A stretch of DNA of 64,000 nucleotides, from NCBI GenBank assembly GCA_017644375.1, contig JAEPLP010000001.1, positions 1 to 64,000 on the forward strand, written 5' to 3'. The stretch is from Prochlorococcus marinus CUG1435 (GTDB taxonomy: Bacteria; Cyanobacteriota; Cyanobacteriia; PCC-6307; Cyanobiaceae). The notes under the pieces are model-generated. The model ran no database searches. It was given only the letters and a program-made list of their open reading frames with translations, and was not told where the DNA came from. A program made the position numbers and the translations under genes. Shown here one piece after another: positions 20,997 through 30,786 of this stretch; the stretch's first letter is position 1; each line of letters starts with the position of its first letter.

Positions 20997-21719
20997 TCAT
21001 TCAATTGTTTTTGAAGAGTTTTTTAGTAATTTATTTAATTCTAAGAGTTCTTTTTTAGTAAATTCACGATACTTTCCTACAGGTACATCTAACTTAATAT
21101 TCATGATTCTTACACGCTTTAATGATTTTACTTTGTATCCTAAGGTCTCACACATTCTCCTAATCTGGCGGTTAAGTCCTTGAGTGAGTATGATTTTAAA
21201 TTTTTTTGCCCCTAATTGTTTTACGAAACAAGGCTTAGTTATCGTCTCTAATATTTCAACTCCTTTACTCATGGTTTGAATAAATTCTCTATCAATAGGC
21301 TTATTAACGCTTACGATATACTCCTTTTCATGATTATTACTTGCTCTTAGTATTTTATTTACGATTTCTCCATCGTTAGTTAAAAAAATTAATCCCTCAC
21401 TAGGCTTATCTAATCTCCCAACAGGAAAGATTCTTTTAGGATATTTGATGAAATCTATAATATTGTCAGGTTCTACAACTCTATCAGTTGTGCAAACAAT
21501 ACCTACAGGTTTATTAAAGGCTAAGTATACATTTTTTTGTTTCGTTGATTTTTCTATCCTTTGACCTTCAACTTCTACTTGATCACAATCCTCTACCTTG
21601 GCACCTATTTCAGGAACTTTACCATTAATGGTTACTCTTCCTTCTTCGATCAGTCTATCTGCTCTTCTTCTAGAACAGTAACCTACTTCACTTAAATATT
21701 TATTTATTCTGGTAGGCAT
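20997..21719 (-). CDS. rluF: 23S rRNA pseudouridine synthase, RluF-type
   Basis: A full-length RsuA-family enzyme of 240 residues. An S4 RNA-binding domain is at residues 3-50 (RINKYLSEVGYCSRRRADRL). The catalytic domain has GRLDKPSEGL with the nucleophile Asp104 and the QGLNRQIRRMCE motif that is characteristic of the RluF/RluE/RluB group. RluF modifies uridine in the 23S rRNA peptidyl-transferase region. As a housekeeping gene it marks the return to core genome after the island. RsuA or RluB specificity cannot be excluded. Confidence 0.88.
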   Translation of the reverse strand: MPTRINKYLSEVGYCSRRRADRLIEEGRVTINGKVPEIGAKVEDCDQVEVEGQRIEKSTKQKNVYLAFNKPVGIVCTTDRVVEPDNIIDFIKYPKRIFPVGRLDKPSEGLIFLTNDGEIVNKILRASNNHEKEYIVSVNKPIDREFIQTMSKGVEILETITKPCFVKQLGAKKFKIILTQGLNRQIRRMCETLGYKVKSLKRVRIMNIKLDVPVGKYREFTKKELLELNKLLKNSSKTIE

Positions 21720-21969
21720 TTTCTAAAAATTATCTTTTATCTATTATTAATGTTAGAAATTAAGTTTGAAAACATTAATTACTTTTGATGATTAATTACT
21801 TGCCTAATTTGCTTATGAGAAACGAATGTATATCTAATTGCGAACAAATTTACAAAATAACATCTTAAAATAAGATGGCAGTGTTGATTGAAGTTTTATT
21901 TTTGGTCTTCTTGCATTTCTAGTATGATTTTACCTAAAGTACATTTCTTAAAAGAAGGATTATAGAGTT

Positions 21970-22776
21970 TTGGCAACTGGCATATATTTGTTTATTATTG
22001 GCTGTTGTATAGGAAGCTTCGTTAATGTTTTAATTTACAGACTGCCGTTAAATAAATCAATAATTTATCCAAATAGTAGATGTCCACAATGCAACATAAA
22101 TATTAAATGGTTTGATAATTTACCATTAATAAGCTGGTTTCTATTAAAGGGCAAATGCAGAATTTGTAAGACAAAAATATCTTTTTCTTATCCAGCGATA
22201 GAATTATTAGTTGGCATTTTAGTTTGGTTCAACATATATGCTCATCCAACAATTTATAGTCAACAACCAATATCTGTAAGAATATTATTTGGTATTATTT
22301 TTTGCACTTTATTAATTGCCCTGGCAATACTAGATTTTAAATACTTTTGGCTTCCTAAATCACTTACTTTAACAGGGCTAATATTAGGAATAACTGGATC
22401 ATTATTTGTTGATTTTACTAATGATTTTTATCAATTTAATTATTCAATTAATACAATAGTTGCATCTTTTTTAGGTTTTAATTTTTTTATTTTATTAAGT
22501 TATATCGGCAAAAAAATTTACAAAAAGCCTGTCATGGGAGGAGGGGACGCAAAATTATGTGCTTTAATAGGTTCTTGGTTAGGAATGCAAGGATTATTTA
22601 TATCTATATGGTTAGCCTTTTTATTAGCTGGAATTTTTGTAACTTTTGGTTTGATTTTAAAAAAAATAAAACGAGATCAAAAAATTCCTTTTGGCGTTTT
22701 TTTAGCTTTGTCTGGGTTACTTGTTTGGTACTTTGGTAATCAGATATTTTTAAAAATACTATTTTTACAGATTTAA
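21970..22776 (+). CDS. pilD: Prepilin peptidase PilD
   Basis: An integral membrane aspartyl protease (A24 family), 268 residues, with eight or so membrane segments. The cytoplasmic zinc-type motif has Cys38, Cys41, Cys63 and Cys66 (CPQC and CRIC), normally tied to N-methylation. The two catalytic Asp are D122 (AILDFKYFWLP) and D193 in GGGDAKL. It cuts prepilins after the Gly of the GFTLIE-type site and methylates the new N-terminus. It would serve all the prepilins of the 32-42 kb block and the pilin-nuclease at 9843. The start is TTG at 21970. It converges with pilC, 7 bases between stops. Confidence 0.93.
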   Translation: MATGIYLFIIGCCIGSFVNVLIYRLPLNKSIIYPNSRCPQCNINIKWFDNLPLISWFLLKGKCRICKTKISFSYPAIELLVGILVWFNIYAHPTIYSQQPISVRILFGIIFCTLLIALAILDFKYFWLPKSLTLTGLILGITGSLFVDFTNDFYQFNYSINTIVASFLGFNFFILLSYIGKKIYKKPVMGGGDAKLCALIGSWLGMQGLFISIWLAFLLAGIFVTFGLILKKIKRDQKIPFGVFLALSGLLVWYFGNQIFLKILFLQI

Positions 22777-22783
22777 ATAAAAT

Positions 22784-24145
22784 TTAACCAACAGTGGACA
22801 TCATACTGAACATTGGAAGGTACATTGCAATTAATATTATTCCCACGAAAACAGCGACAAAAATTATCATTAAAGGTTCCATGATTGAAGTTAAGCTTTT
22901 AACACTTGAAGAAACTTCATCTTCATAAAAATCGGCTAGTTTTGTGATCATCTCACTAAGTTCACCTGTTTCTTCTCCAATCCTGAACATCGAGGTAAAC
23001 ATTATCGGTATTACTGACTCTTTATCAAAAGCTTTGTGCATAGGGTTTCCAGCTTGGATGTCTGTGTAAGCGTTTTCTATGATTCGATTAAATATTTTAT
23101 TTTTGAGAGTTTTTTTTGCTATCGTTAATGCCTCTAAGATCGGAACTCCAGCACTATTTAATGAAGATAATGTTCTTGAAAAATTAGCCAAACAAGATTT
23201 TGTGACCAAATCTTTTGTAATTGGTAATTGAAGTAATGTTTTATCATACCACCAAATAAAAGCTGATCTACCTGATAAATATTTGGAAAACAAATAGATT
23301 GCTATGCCAGATGGAATTGCTTTATAGTAGAATTGTATTGATCTAATTTGATCAGATAAGTCAATTAAAAATTGAGTAATCCCAGGAAGTGGAGCACCTG
23401 ATTGATCATAAATATCGACGAAAATTGGAATAACAAAAATCATCATTATAAAAACTATCACTAACGTGAGGATTGCTATTGCAGAAGGATAAGCCAAGGC
23501 ACTTTTAATTTGGCCTTTAATTTTTGCAAGACTTTCTAATAATTTTGCTTGTCTATCGAGGGTTGTAGGAAGTAGTCCTGCAGTTTCACCTGCGTTTACA
23601 AGTGCTCTATACATTTCATTAAATACTTCTGGATATTTATCAAGCATTTCAGACATAGTTGAACCTTTGCTTATGCCTAGAGCTATCTCTTTAAAAGAGT
23701 ATTGAATCGTTGGGTTTTCTGCGGTGTCTGAAATAATATTGAGAGAGTCTAATAAAGGTAAACCAGTCCTTATCATGGAGGATAATTGCTTTGTGGCGAC
23801 CGCTAAGTCCTTAATGGGAGGGCTTTTTAATCTTCTTTTACCCATTGATTTAGATCTTATTAACTTCCTTTTTTCTCTTAATGAAGTCATGTCACCCTCT
23901 AAGAATTCTTTTCTTTCTTGAATTTTTAATTCGACATAAGTTTTTAAAAAAGATAATTTGCTTTTTTGTTTATTTCTAAGATTCTTTTTCTTCGAAGGTA
24001 TTGGTATGACGTTTTTATATTTTTGAGTTATTTTTGCATTTTTGTGTTCAGGAACTCTATTAGGATTATCTAGTACTTTTCTCTTATGACGAGCTTTTTG
24101 CATAAGCCTTCTTAATCTGGCATTCTCAATAAATTTGTAATCCAT
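22784..24145 (-). CDS. pilC: Type IV pilus inner-membrane platform protein PilC
   Basis: 453 residues. After an unusual basic N-terminal extension of about 105 residues (MDYKFIENARLRRLMQKARH at the start), two T2SF repeats follow: the first around 110-240 (MIRTGLPLLDSLNIISD, NAGETAGLLPTTL) and the second around 310-440 (LNSAGVPILEALTIAKK, RIGEETGELSEMI), with three membrane helices and the usual C-terminal IVFIMM/FVAVFVGIILIAMYLPMF hydrophobic ends. It transmits motor rotation to pilin assembly. Normal PilC proteins are about 400 residues, so the extension is additional. It is the last gene of the pilB-pilT-pilC unit. Confidence 0.93.
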   Translation of the reverse strand: MDYKFIENARLRRLMQKARHKRKVLDNPNRVPEHKNAKITQKYKNVIPIPSKKKNLRNKQKSKLSFLKTYVELKIQERKEFLEGDMTSLREKRKLIRSKSMGKRRLKSPPIKDLAVATKQLSSMIRTGLPLLDSLNIISDTAENPTIQYSFKEIALGISKGSTMSEMLDKYPEVFNEMYRALVNAGETAGLLPTTLDRQAKLLESLAKIKGQIKSALAYPSAIAILTLVIVFIMMIFVIPIFVDIYDQSGAPLPGITQFLIDLSDQIRSIQFYYKAIPSGIAIYLFSKYLSGRSAFIWWYDKTLLQLPITKDLVTKSCLANFSRTLSSLNSAGVPILEALTIAKKTLKNKIFNRIIENAYTDIQAGNPMHKAFDKESVIPIMFTSMFRIGEETGELSEMITKLADFYEDEVSSSVKSLTSIMEPLMIIFVAVFVGIILIAMYLPMFSMMSTVG

Positions 24146-24181
24146 TATTTTAGAAATTATATAGTATCAAGCCCATAATAA

Positions 24182-25255
24182 TTAATTAGATTTTTCAGGA
24201 TTGATTTCATCCAAAATACCTTTCAGAACATTAGGTCTATTACATTTGTAGAAAGCTTCGTCTGTTGTAATAATACTTTGGGTAACAAGTTGAGAAAGAG
24301 ATTGCTCCAAAGTTTGCATTCCAAACTTACCTCCAATTTGGAGTTGGGAATAAACTTGTGAAGCTTTAGCTTCTCGAATTAAATTAGCGATTGCATTATT
24401 ATTTACTAATATTTCTGCAGCCAAAGATCTTTTGTTGTCAATTGTTTTACAAAGGGTTTGTGAAATAACACCAATCAATGAGGATGAAAGTTGGACCCTA
24501 ATTTGCATTTGTTGTGATGTTGGGAAAACATCAATAATCCTGTCAATGGTTTGAGATGCAGACGCTGTGTGTAAAGTTCCCAAGACTAAATGTCCTGTTT
24601 CTGCAGCGGTAATAGCTAAACTGATAGTCTCTAAATCTCTCATCTCACCTACCAAAATAATGTCTGGATCTTCTCTTAATGCTGATCTCAAAGCGTTAGA
24701 GAATGATTTTGTATCTTCCCCAACTTCTCTTTGTCTTACTAAACAATTTTTGTTGTTGTAGATAAATTCTATTGGATCTTCAATTGTAAGAATATGATGG
24801 GCGAAATTTGAATTAATCCAATCAATTCCACTGGCTAAAGTGGTTGTTTTGCCAGAGCCCGTAGGTCCTGTAACAAGCATCAAGCCTCTTGGCCTGCTTA
24901 AAAGTTGTTGAACACTATCAGGAAGGCCTATTTGGGAAAAACTTGGAATTTCAGTATTTAAAGCTCTCATAACACAAGAAATTTTTCCTCTATCTAAAAA
25001 AATATTCATTCTAAATCTTGCAATGCCTTCTAATCCATAACTGCAATCTAATTCTTTTTCTATTTTAAATGTTTGGAGTTTTGTAGCTCCGAGAAGTTCT
25101 TCAAGATCAAGATACAAATCTTTGGATGAGTATTGTTCACTTGATGCTGGTAATATTTGACCTTGAACTCTAAAAAAAGGGACACTATCGCCAGTTAGGT
25201 GTAAGTCGGAACCGTTACGCTTTACCAACTCGGTCATAAGATTTTTTAATTTCAT
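24182..25255 (-). CDS. pilT: Pilus retraction ATPase PilT
   Basis: 357 residues, the usual PilT length. Walker A is GPTGSGKT at 130-137, Asp box DPDIILVGEMRD near 196-207, His box TGHLVLGTLHTASA near 220-233, and the PilT-type C-terminal AIANLIREAKASQVYSQLQI and FGMQTLEQSL. The enzyme depolymerises pili by ATP hydrolysis, powering twitching or pulling in of bound DNA. Its start overlaps the pilB stop by one base, so the two are coupled. A working PilT is needed if the pili take up DNA. Confidence 0.94.
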   Translation of the reverse strand: MKLKNLMTELVKRNGSDLHLTGDSVPFFRVQGQILPASSEQYSSKDLYLDLEELLGATKLQTFKIEKELDCSYGLEGIARFRMNIFLDRGKISCVMRALNTEIPSFSQIGLPDSVQQLLSRPRGLMLVTGPTGSGKTTTLASGIDWINSNFAHHILTIEDPIEFIYNNKNCLVRQREVGEDTKSFSNALRSALREDPDIILVGEMRDLETISLAITAAETGHLVLGTLHTASASQTIDRIIDVFPTSQQMQIRVQLSSSLIGVISQTLCKTIDNKRSLAAEILVNNNAIANLIREAKASQVYSQLQIGGKFGMQTLEQSLSQLVTQSIITTDEAFYKCNRPNVLKGILDEINPEKSN

Positions 25256-26991
25256 TAGCTTTTATTGGGTGAATCATTTAATAAACAAACTCGTTCGACT
25301 TCTTCAATAGTGGTTAGCTCATTTTTCACTAAATCCATCCCATATGATAGCAAGCTTCTACCTCTATTTTGGAATGCAATTTCTCTAATTTCTTCAGCAT
25401 TAGCTTGTTTCATAATTAACTCCCTGATTAAATCATTTACTTGCATGACCTCATAAATGCCAACTCTTCCTTTGTATCCAGTTCCATTGCAAACAGGACA
25501 TTGAGTATTGTTTTTTATTAAAAATCTTGCCTTTTTGACTCCCATGCTTGCAGCCAATTCGTTCTCTACAGGATTTATTGTCTTAAATTCACTACATGAT
25601 TTGCAGACTTTTCTTACTAATCTTTGCGCAACCAATCCAATTATTGAAGCTCCAATCAAATATGGAGGGATTTCCATCTCAGCAAGTCTTGTTATTGCAG
25701 TCGAAGTGTCATTTGCATGTAGTGTGGTAAAAACCATATGGCCCGTAAGAGCAGCTTCCATGGCGGCTTGAGCTGTTTCTTTATCTCTCGTTTCTCCAAC
25801 CAAAATAATATCAGGGTCTTGCCTCATCAAAGATCTAAGTGCTCTTGAAAAATCGAGACCTTTTTCTCGTATAACTTGAACTTGGTGTATACCATCTAAT
25901 GTATATTCTACCGGATCTTCTACTGTACTTATATTGACACCTGGCTTATTAAGTTCACTCAACATTGAGTACAAAGTAGTTGATTTCCCTGATCCAGTAG
26001 GGCCAACTATTATGACTATCCCATAAGGAGAATTTGACATATTTTGTATTAAGTTAAGCTCAATTTTTTCAGTTATTAATTTAGAAAGATTTAAAACAGA
26101 ATTATCACTCTCTAAAGCTCTAAGAACAACTTTTTCTCCCCATCTTCCAGGTAATGTACTCACTCGGAAATCAGATTTTCGTCCCCTTAATAAACATCTA
26201 ATCCTGCCGTCTTGAGGTAATCTTTTCTCTGAAATATCCAATTTACTCATGATTTTTATTCTGCTTATTATTGGACTTACATGAGACTTAGGGAAAGCAA
26301 ATGCTTCTACAAGAACACCATCAATTCTGTATCTTATTCGTAATCTGTCTTCCAAAGGCTCAACATGAATATCAGATCCTTTTACTGTAAAACACTTGCT
26401 TAATATGGATGCAACCCCAGCTATAACAGGATCTCTTGAAGATGTTAATTCTTCTCCAAAAAGAATATCATTTTCAATTTCGGAATCTTCTCCAATCCTA
26501 GCTTGAGCCAATTTTATTAGAGCCTCATCATTTTCATCATCAACTAATTCATCACTTTCATAATCCTGAGAATCATCAAAATCAGAGAGTTGATTATTTT
26601 CTGTAAATTTGACATCTTCATATTTTTCTGGAAATTTATTATCTTCATTATCATTTTCAATAAATTCGTTTTTTACTTCATATGTATCTTTAGTAGTTTT
26701 TTTTTGAATACTTTCAACAGAAACAGAATGAGTTTTTTCAAACCAAGTTTCCCACTCAAGAGAGGTTATTTGTTTTAAGCTCACTTTAAAATTAAACTCA
26801 CTTTCAATAGTATTGATTACTTCCTTTACTTTGATGTATGCCAAATTCATGGCCCCTAACAATAATGTACCGTCTACAATTTCAATAACAATTATCCCAG
26901 CATCTTCACATAATTCAGGGGTGAGAAAATCACTAATTTCCCTATTATCTAAAATTCCATTTTTGTTTTTGATTTCGCCGGTAGCAGACAT
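25255..26991 (-). CDS. pilB: Pilus extension ATPase PilB
   Basis: 578 residues. N-terminal T2SSE_N-like domain (about 15-95), then an acidic low-complexity linker of about 75 residues (97-170; Asp/Glu-rich), then the GspE-type ATPase: Walker A GPTGSGKST at 330-338, Asp box DPDIILVGETRD at 392-403, His box HMVFTTLHANDTS from 418, and the tetra-Cys zinc motif C463/C466 and C498/C501. It polymerises pilins from the inner membrane. First gene of pilB-pilT-pilC. The 96-bp gap to the divergent pilP-like gene is the likely shared promoter region. Confidence 0.95.
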   Translation of the reverse strand: MSATGEIKNKNGILDNREISDFLTPELCEDAGIIVIEIVDGTLLLGAMNLAYIKVKEVINTIESEFNFKVSLKQITSLEWETWFEKTHSVSVESIQKKTTKDTYEVKNEFIENDNEDNKFPEKYEDVKFTENNQLSDFDDSQDYESDELVDDENDEALIKLAQARIGEDSEIENDILFGEELTSSRDPVIAGVASILSKCFTVKGSDIHVEPLEDRLRIRYRIDGVLVEAFAFPKSHVSPIISRIKIMSKLDISEKRLPQDGRIRCLLRGRKSDFRVSTLPGRWGEKVVLRALESDNSVLNLSKLITEKIELNLIQNMSNSPYGIVIIVGPTGSGKSTTLYSMLSELNKPGVNISTVEDPVEYTLDGIHQVQVIREKGLDFSRALRSLMRQDPDIILVGETRDKETAQAAMEAALTGHMVFTTLHANDTSTAITRLAEMEIPPYLIGASIIGLVAQRLVRKVCKSCSEFKTINPVENELAASMGVKKARFLIKNNTQCPVCNGTGYKGRVGIYEVMQVNDLIRELIMKQANAEEIREIAFQNRGRSLLSYGMDLVKNELTTIEEVERVCLLNDSPNKS

Positions 26992-27120
26992 TTAAAAAAG
27001 GAGAATTTTTAATAAGTAAAGATTTAATAAAGCATATTAATACTTTATTTTAAAATATAGCTATAATTCTAATTAAACTTATGTAAATTGCATTATTTTT
27101 CAAAAGTCTTTTCAAGATTC

Positions 27121-27603
27121 ATGAAAAATCAAATTCATTTTCCTATTTTAATTTCTTATTTCTCAATTGCTTTAGCAAGCATTTTTTTTGTGACTAAAAT
27201 AAATAGTGAAGAACAAAAAAATAATTCTTTATTGATTGATAATAGTTCGAATACAAATAAAATTTTAGAGGATAGCTTAAAGCCAATGCCATTGGGTGAT
27301 TTCAACTCTGCATTACAAAGAGTAAAAACGAATAGAAATCCTTTCCAAGATCCTGAAAAGTCCGAATTATCAAACATTGATGATATTTATTCTGCTTTGA
27401 TATTTAAAGGTATAGCTAGATCAGGGAGCAAATTACTTGCAATTATAGAAACAGATAATGTTCAAAAATTTTACGAAGTTGGCGATTTAATGGATAATGG
27501 ATTTATTATCAATTCGATTTCTTATGAAGAAACCTCTGTTGAAGTTAGTAATGGTTCAAAGAACTATAAGTTAATTTTAGCTGGTTTGGAATATGAAAAT
27601 TAA
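27121..27603 (+). CDS. PilP/GspC-like pilus alignment protein, 160 aa
   Basis: Starting at the ATG at 27121 gives a single N-terminal membrane helix (FPILISYFSIALASIFFV). A linker contains RVKTNRNPFQDP, which recalls the conserved N/D-P-F motif of PilP, and the C-terminal 75 residues form an HR-type beta domain (SALIFKGIARSGSKLLAIIE, ending KLILAGLEYEN). PilP links PilMNO with the secretin PilQ. Here it comes first in the operon, before pilM, and it overlaps pilM by 11 bases. The family call rests on domain layout and position. Confidence 0.7.
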   Translation: MKNQIHFPILISYFSIALASIFFVTKINSEEQKNNSLLIDNSSNTNKILEDSLKPMPLGDFNSALQRVKTNRNPFQDPEKSELSNIDDIYSALIFKGIARSGSKLLAIIETDNVQKFYEVGDLMDNGFIINSISYEETSVEVSNGSKNYKLILAGLEYEN

Positions 27604-29095
27604 TCCATTATTTCTAGAAAATTATATTAATACATTAAGAGTAAAATTTTTTGACTATTTTGCTTTAATTTCAAAAGAAAAATTTCAAAGAAATAAATCT
27701 GTAGGGAGCAATATGCATCTCCCTTTTATAAAAAATATTTCCAAGACCGAGAAATATCAAAAAATAATTGAAAAAATTAAAAGTCTTAAGATAAATGATG
27801 AATTAAAAGACAAACAAAATAAAAGTAAAAATACAGCTTCTTTTTTAAATGAAATTATAAGCTCTAGTAGTTATCAAAATTTAATATCTCAGATTAATCA
27901 ATTTAAAAAGAAAAAAGTTAAACAAAAAAAATCAAAAAAAAATATTAAAAAAGTTTCTTTAAAAAAGAAAGAGGCTGATAGTGATAATTTTCAAAATATA
28001 ATTTCTCAGATAAATCAATTTAAATTTTTAAGCTTTTTAAAATTGCAAAAGAGGGACTTTATCAAAAATTTAATTCCTAAGTCCAAAATAAAAAATCAAT
28101 TATTTGAAGAATTAAAAAAATTCAGATTCTTTAATAAAGATTCTCTAGTAAAGCCAAAAAATAAAAAGTTTGATCAAAAAATTGGGATGATTTTTTATTC
28201 TGATCATAATCTTATCTTTATCAGCTTGAATATTAATTTGAACAATAGAATTAAAATAAATGGCTTAACAGAAATACCAATACCTGGAAATGTTATTGGG
28301 GATTCTTTAGTAGAAGATAGTAATGAATTAGCTAATATTGCTCTCGACTCAATTAATCTATTAGATTTAAATACCGCCCCTATTTTAGTAGTAATATCAA
28401 GTTCCTTTTTTAATATTCATACATTTAAAGCATCTGATTTAAAGCAGATATCATTATCAGATAGAAAAGTTCAGTCTAAAAGCCCTTACTTGCCGGATAA
28501 TACACTTGTTGATTTTCTCAGAATGTCAGATCCTCAAATATCTAATGGTTTTGTTAGAACGACTTACTCTCAAAAAGACTTTATTAAAGGTTGGACTGAT
28601 ACATTAGAAATGATAGATCTTCCAATAATTGGTCTCGTTCCAACCGCCCCTTTAATTTTTGATGCGATAACAAAAACCATTGTAGAAGAAAAAACTATAT
28701 TAATTGATATCGAATCAACAGTGACAACATTATTAATTGGTGGTGCATCAGGTGAATTAAATTCTCATAAGCTTCCCTTCGGTTCTAGCTTATACGTCTC
28801 ATCTAATCTAAAAGATTCAGGGAAAAATTATTTTGATAGGGTTTCAAATTCAATTAAGATTATTATGAATAATAATAATGAAAAGCCACCTTTAAACATA
28901 TTCGTTATGGGTTCAGGATTAGATAATCTGATCAATTCTGAATTCCATTTACCTAAGGGTTTTAAGAGTATTAACGAGCTAAAATTATCTGAATTTTCTT
29001 ATTCTCCAAAAACTATGCAGATACATGAACTATTATCAGATTCAATAGATTCAAGAATTTTTTCACTTGCATCAATTTTGACATTATGCGTATAA
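27593..29095 (+). CDS. pilM: PilM-like actin-fold pilus protein with Lys-rich N-terminal extension, 500 aa
   Basis: The C-terminal 310 residues have an actin-like PilM layout: KIGMIFYSDHNLIFISLNIN near 197, NTAPILVVISSSFFNIHTFK, then IGLVPTAPLIFDAI, ILIDIESTVTTLLIGGASGE and FVMGSGLDNLI. The first 190 residues are very Lys/Asn-rich and contain a repeat (YQNLISQINQFKKKK and, 44 residues later, FQNIISQINQFK). PilM proteins are normally about 350 residues, so this extension is additional. PilM binds the cytoplasmic tail of PilN below the alignment complex. It overlaps pilN by 10 bases. Confidence 0.8.
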   Translation: MKINPLFLENYINTLRVKFFDYFALISKEKFQRNKSVGSNMHLPFIKNISKTEKYQKIIEKIKSLKINDELKDKQNKSKNTASFLNEIISSSSYQNLISQINQFKKKKVKQKKSKKNIKKVSLKKKEADSDNFQNIISQINQFKFLSFLKLQKRDFIKNLIPKSKIKNQLFEELKKFRFFNKDSLVKPKNKKFDQKIGMIFYSDHNLIFISLNINLNNRIKINGLTEIPIPGNVIGDSLVEDSNELANIALDSINLLDLNTAPILVVISSSFFNIHTFKASDLKQISLSDRKVQSKSPYLPDNTLVDFLRMSDPQISNGFVRTTYSQKDFIKGWTDTLEMIDLPIIGLVPTAPLIFDAITKTIVEEKTILIDIESTVTTLLIGGASGELNSHKLPFGSSLYVSSNLKDSGKNYFDRVSNSIKIIMNNNNEKPPLNIFVMGSGLDNLINSEFHLPKGFKSINELKLSEFSYSPKTMQIHELLSDSIDSRIFSLASILTLCV

Positions 29096-29811
29096 ATTAT
29101 AATTTTGCTTTTAAAAACTCAAAATTAACCCCTTGGGAGAGGCCAGCTCCTCCTAATCTATTAATTTCAGATGCAAGTCTGAAGAAAAAAATTAGCTATA
29201 TAATTGATCAGACCAAATTAAATAAAGAAGTAATTTATCCCTCTCTTTTTATTTTATTATCTAGTTTAGGGATAGAAATTTTAACTTCCTTTCCTAACAG
29301 AAATATCAAAAACTTAGAAAGTGATCACTTTCAGTACCAAGTTGTTTCCCAGAAATTGTCAGATTTAGAATCTTCAAAGACAAGATTTAGAAATAAAATT
29401 AAAAACATCGATAAATACTTCACACAAGCAACAACATCATATTTGTTTGCATTTTATTTACAGAGCACGGTTCCAAAAGGGGTTCAACTTATTAGCTATA
29501 CATTTAGTGATAATGGTTTTGATATTATTGCAACCGCATTTAATCTTGATGCCCTGAATGAATTTATTACTTTAATAGTTGAGTCACCATTGATACTTAA
29601 AGACTCTGTAAATATAAATCAAGTTAATAGAAAAGATTCTCCTAAAACAGGTAATTCTGATCCAATCCCTGATTTTGAGATGGAAATTTACGGAGCAATA
29701 AAAAAATTAGACGTAGCAAAAAGAAAGGATTTGTATATAGAATCTAAAGCAAATGGTTTACTTCAAAAATTAAAAAGATTTAACAATCTAAAACTTAAAC
29801 TAGGATCTTAA
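29086..29811 (+). CDS. pilN: PilN-like pilus alignment protein, 241 aa
   Basis: A cytoplasmic N-terminus of about 60 residues (NSKLTPWERPAPPNLLISDA) precedes one membrane helix (YPSLFILLSSLGIEIL), a coiled-coil stretch (KLSDLESSKTRFRNKIKN) and a periplasmic ferredoxin-like domain (VPKGVQLISYTFSDNGFDII). This is the PilN plan. The N-terminal INYNFAFKN-type peptide is the expected PilM-binding site. Position between pilM and pilO supports the call; the sequence is divergent. Confidence 0.8.
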   Translation: MRINYNFAFKNSKLTPWERPAPPNLLISDASLKKKISYIIDQTKLNKEVIYPSLFILLSSLGIEILTSFPNRNIKNLESDHFQYQVVSQKLSDLESSKTRFRNKIKNIDKYFTQATTSYLFAFYLQSTVPKGVQLISYTFSDNGFDIIATAFNLDALNEFITLIVESPLILKDSVNINQVNRKDSPKTGNSDPIPDFEMEIYGAIKKLDVAKRKDLYIESKANGLLQKLKRFNNLKLKLGS

Positions 29812-29816
29812 GGAAA

Positions 29817-30674
29817 TTGGCACAAAAAAACGATAATAATTTTCTACAAAAACTTAAAGATATTGATCTTAATGAAATTTTTAGTAGTCTTAAAGATTTA
29901 AAAATAGAGGATCTGAAAAATATTAATTACAAAAGGTTGTTTTATGATATTCGCAAATCTAAGTACTCCAAACCAATATTAGGGATTACTTTTGCTGGAT
30001 TATTATCTGCCTTTGTTTTAATACCCAAATTTGAATTATTAATTTCAACGCGTAAAAAGTTAAAGGAGTTTAGAAAAGAATCTCAAAACTTGCCCATTAA
30101 GCGTTCTCAATTAAAGAAGGCAGAGAAAGAATTTAAAGAAGTTGAAAAAATAATGACAGACGTAAACAATTCCTTTTTGAGAAATAATCAATTAGTTTTT
30201 ATTACCCAACTTTTGAATAAAGTAGCTAAAAAATCTAATGTAAAGATCAATTATTTTTCACCAATAATTAATCCTGATTCCTCGAAATTATGTAAAAAGT
30301 CAAAAATACAACAGCAATCAAAACAATTCAAATCTAGAAAAAAGAACCAAAATTCATCCAAGAAAGGATCAACTTTAGAAAATTTTTATGAGGTTAGTTT
30401 TAGTTCAGATTATTTAGATATCCTAAAATTCCTTAATTTAGTTCAGGAATATAATGTCACTGTTATACCTTATTGTTTAGAAGTTGAATCAGAAATAAGT
30501 ATCCCAACACAAATTCCCAATCAGGATATTAAAAATGAATCTTTAATTATTCCATTGGATGAATTAGGTAAACCTATTAGTAGCTCTAATGAAATTGATA
30601 AAATAGTAGATGACGCTAACTTAGGAAAAGTAATCACAAGGATTATTTTCAAGATACCCTCTTACACGAGATGA
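29817..30674 (+). CDS. pilO: PilO-like pilus alignment protein, 285 aa
   Basis: The TTG at 29817 is the start. A polar N-terminal part of about 50 residues is followed by a membrane helix (PILGITFAGLLSAFVLIPKF), a coiled coil (KLKEFRKESQNLPIKRSQLK), and a periplasmic domain split by a Lys/Ser/Gln-rich insert (residues about 158-185). PilO pairs with PilN to align the motor with the secretin. Assigned from layout and operon order. Confidence 0.8.
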   Translation: MAQKNDNNFLQKLKDIDLNEIFSSLKDLKIEDLKNINYKRLFYDIRKSKYSKPILGITFAGLLSAFVLIPKFELLISTRKKLKEFRKESQNLPIKRSQLKKAEKEFKEVEKIMTDVNNSFLRNNQLVFITQLLNKVAKKSNVKINYFSPIINPDSSKLCKKSKIQQQSKQFKSRKKNQNSSKKGSTLENFYEVSFSSDYLDILKFLNLVQEYNVTVIPYCLEVESEISIPTQIPNQDIKNESLIIPLDELGKPISSSNEIDKIVDDANLGKVITRIIFKIPSYTR

Positions 30675-30786
30675 TATATTTATAAAAATAAATTACATCA
30701 ATATACAGAAAACAATACTGAGGAATAAATAATTAGTCCTAAGTTAGTACAAATTGCTATTATTATAAGACATATAATGCTGAACA

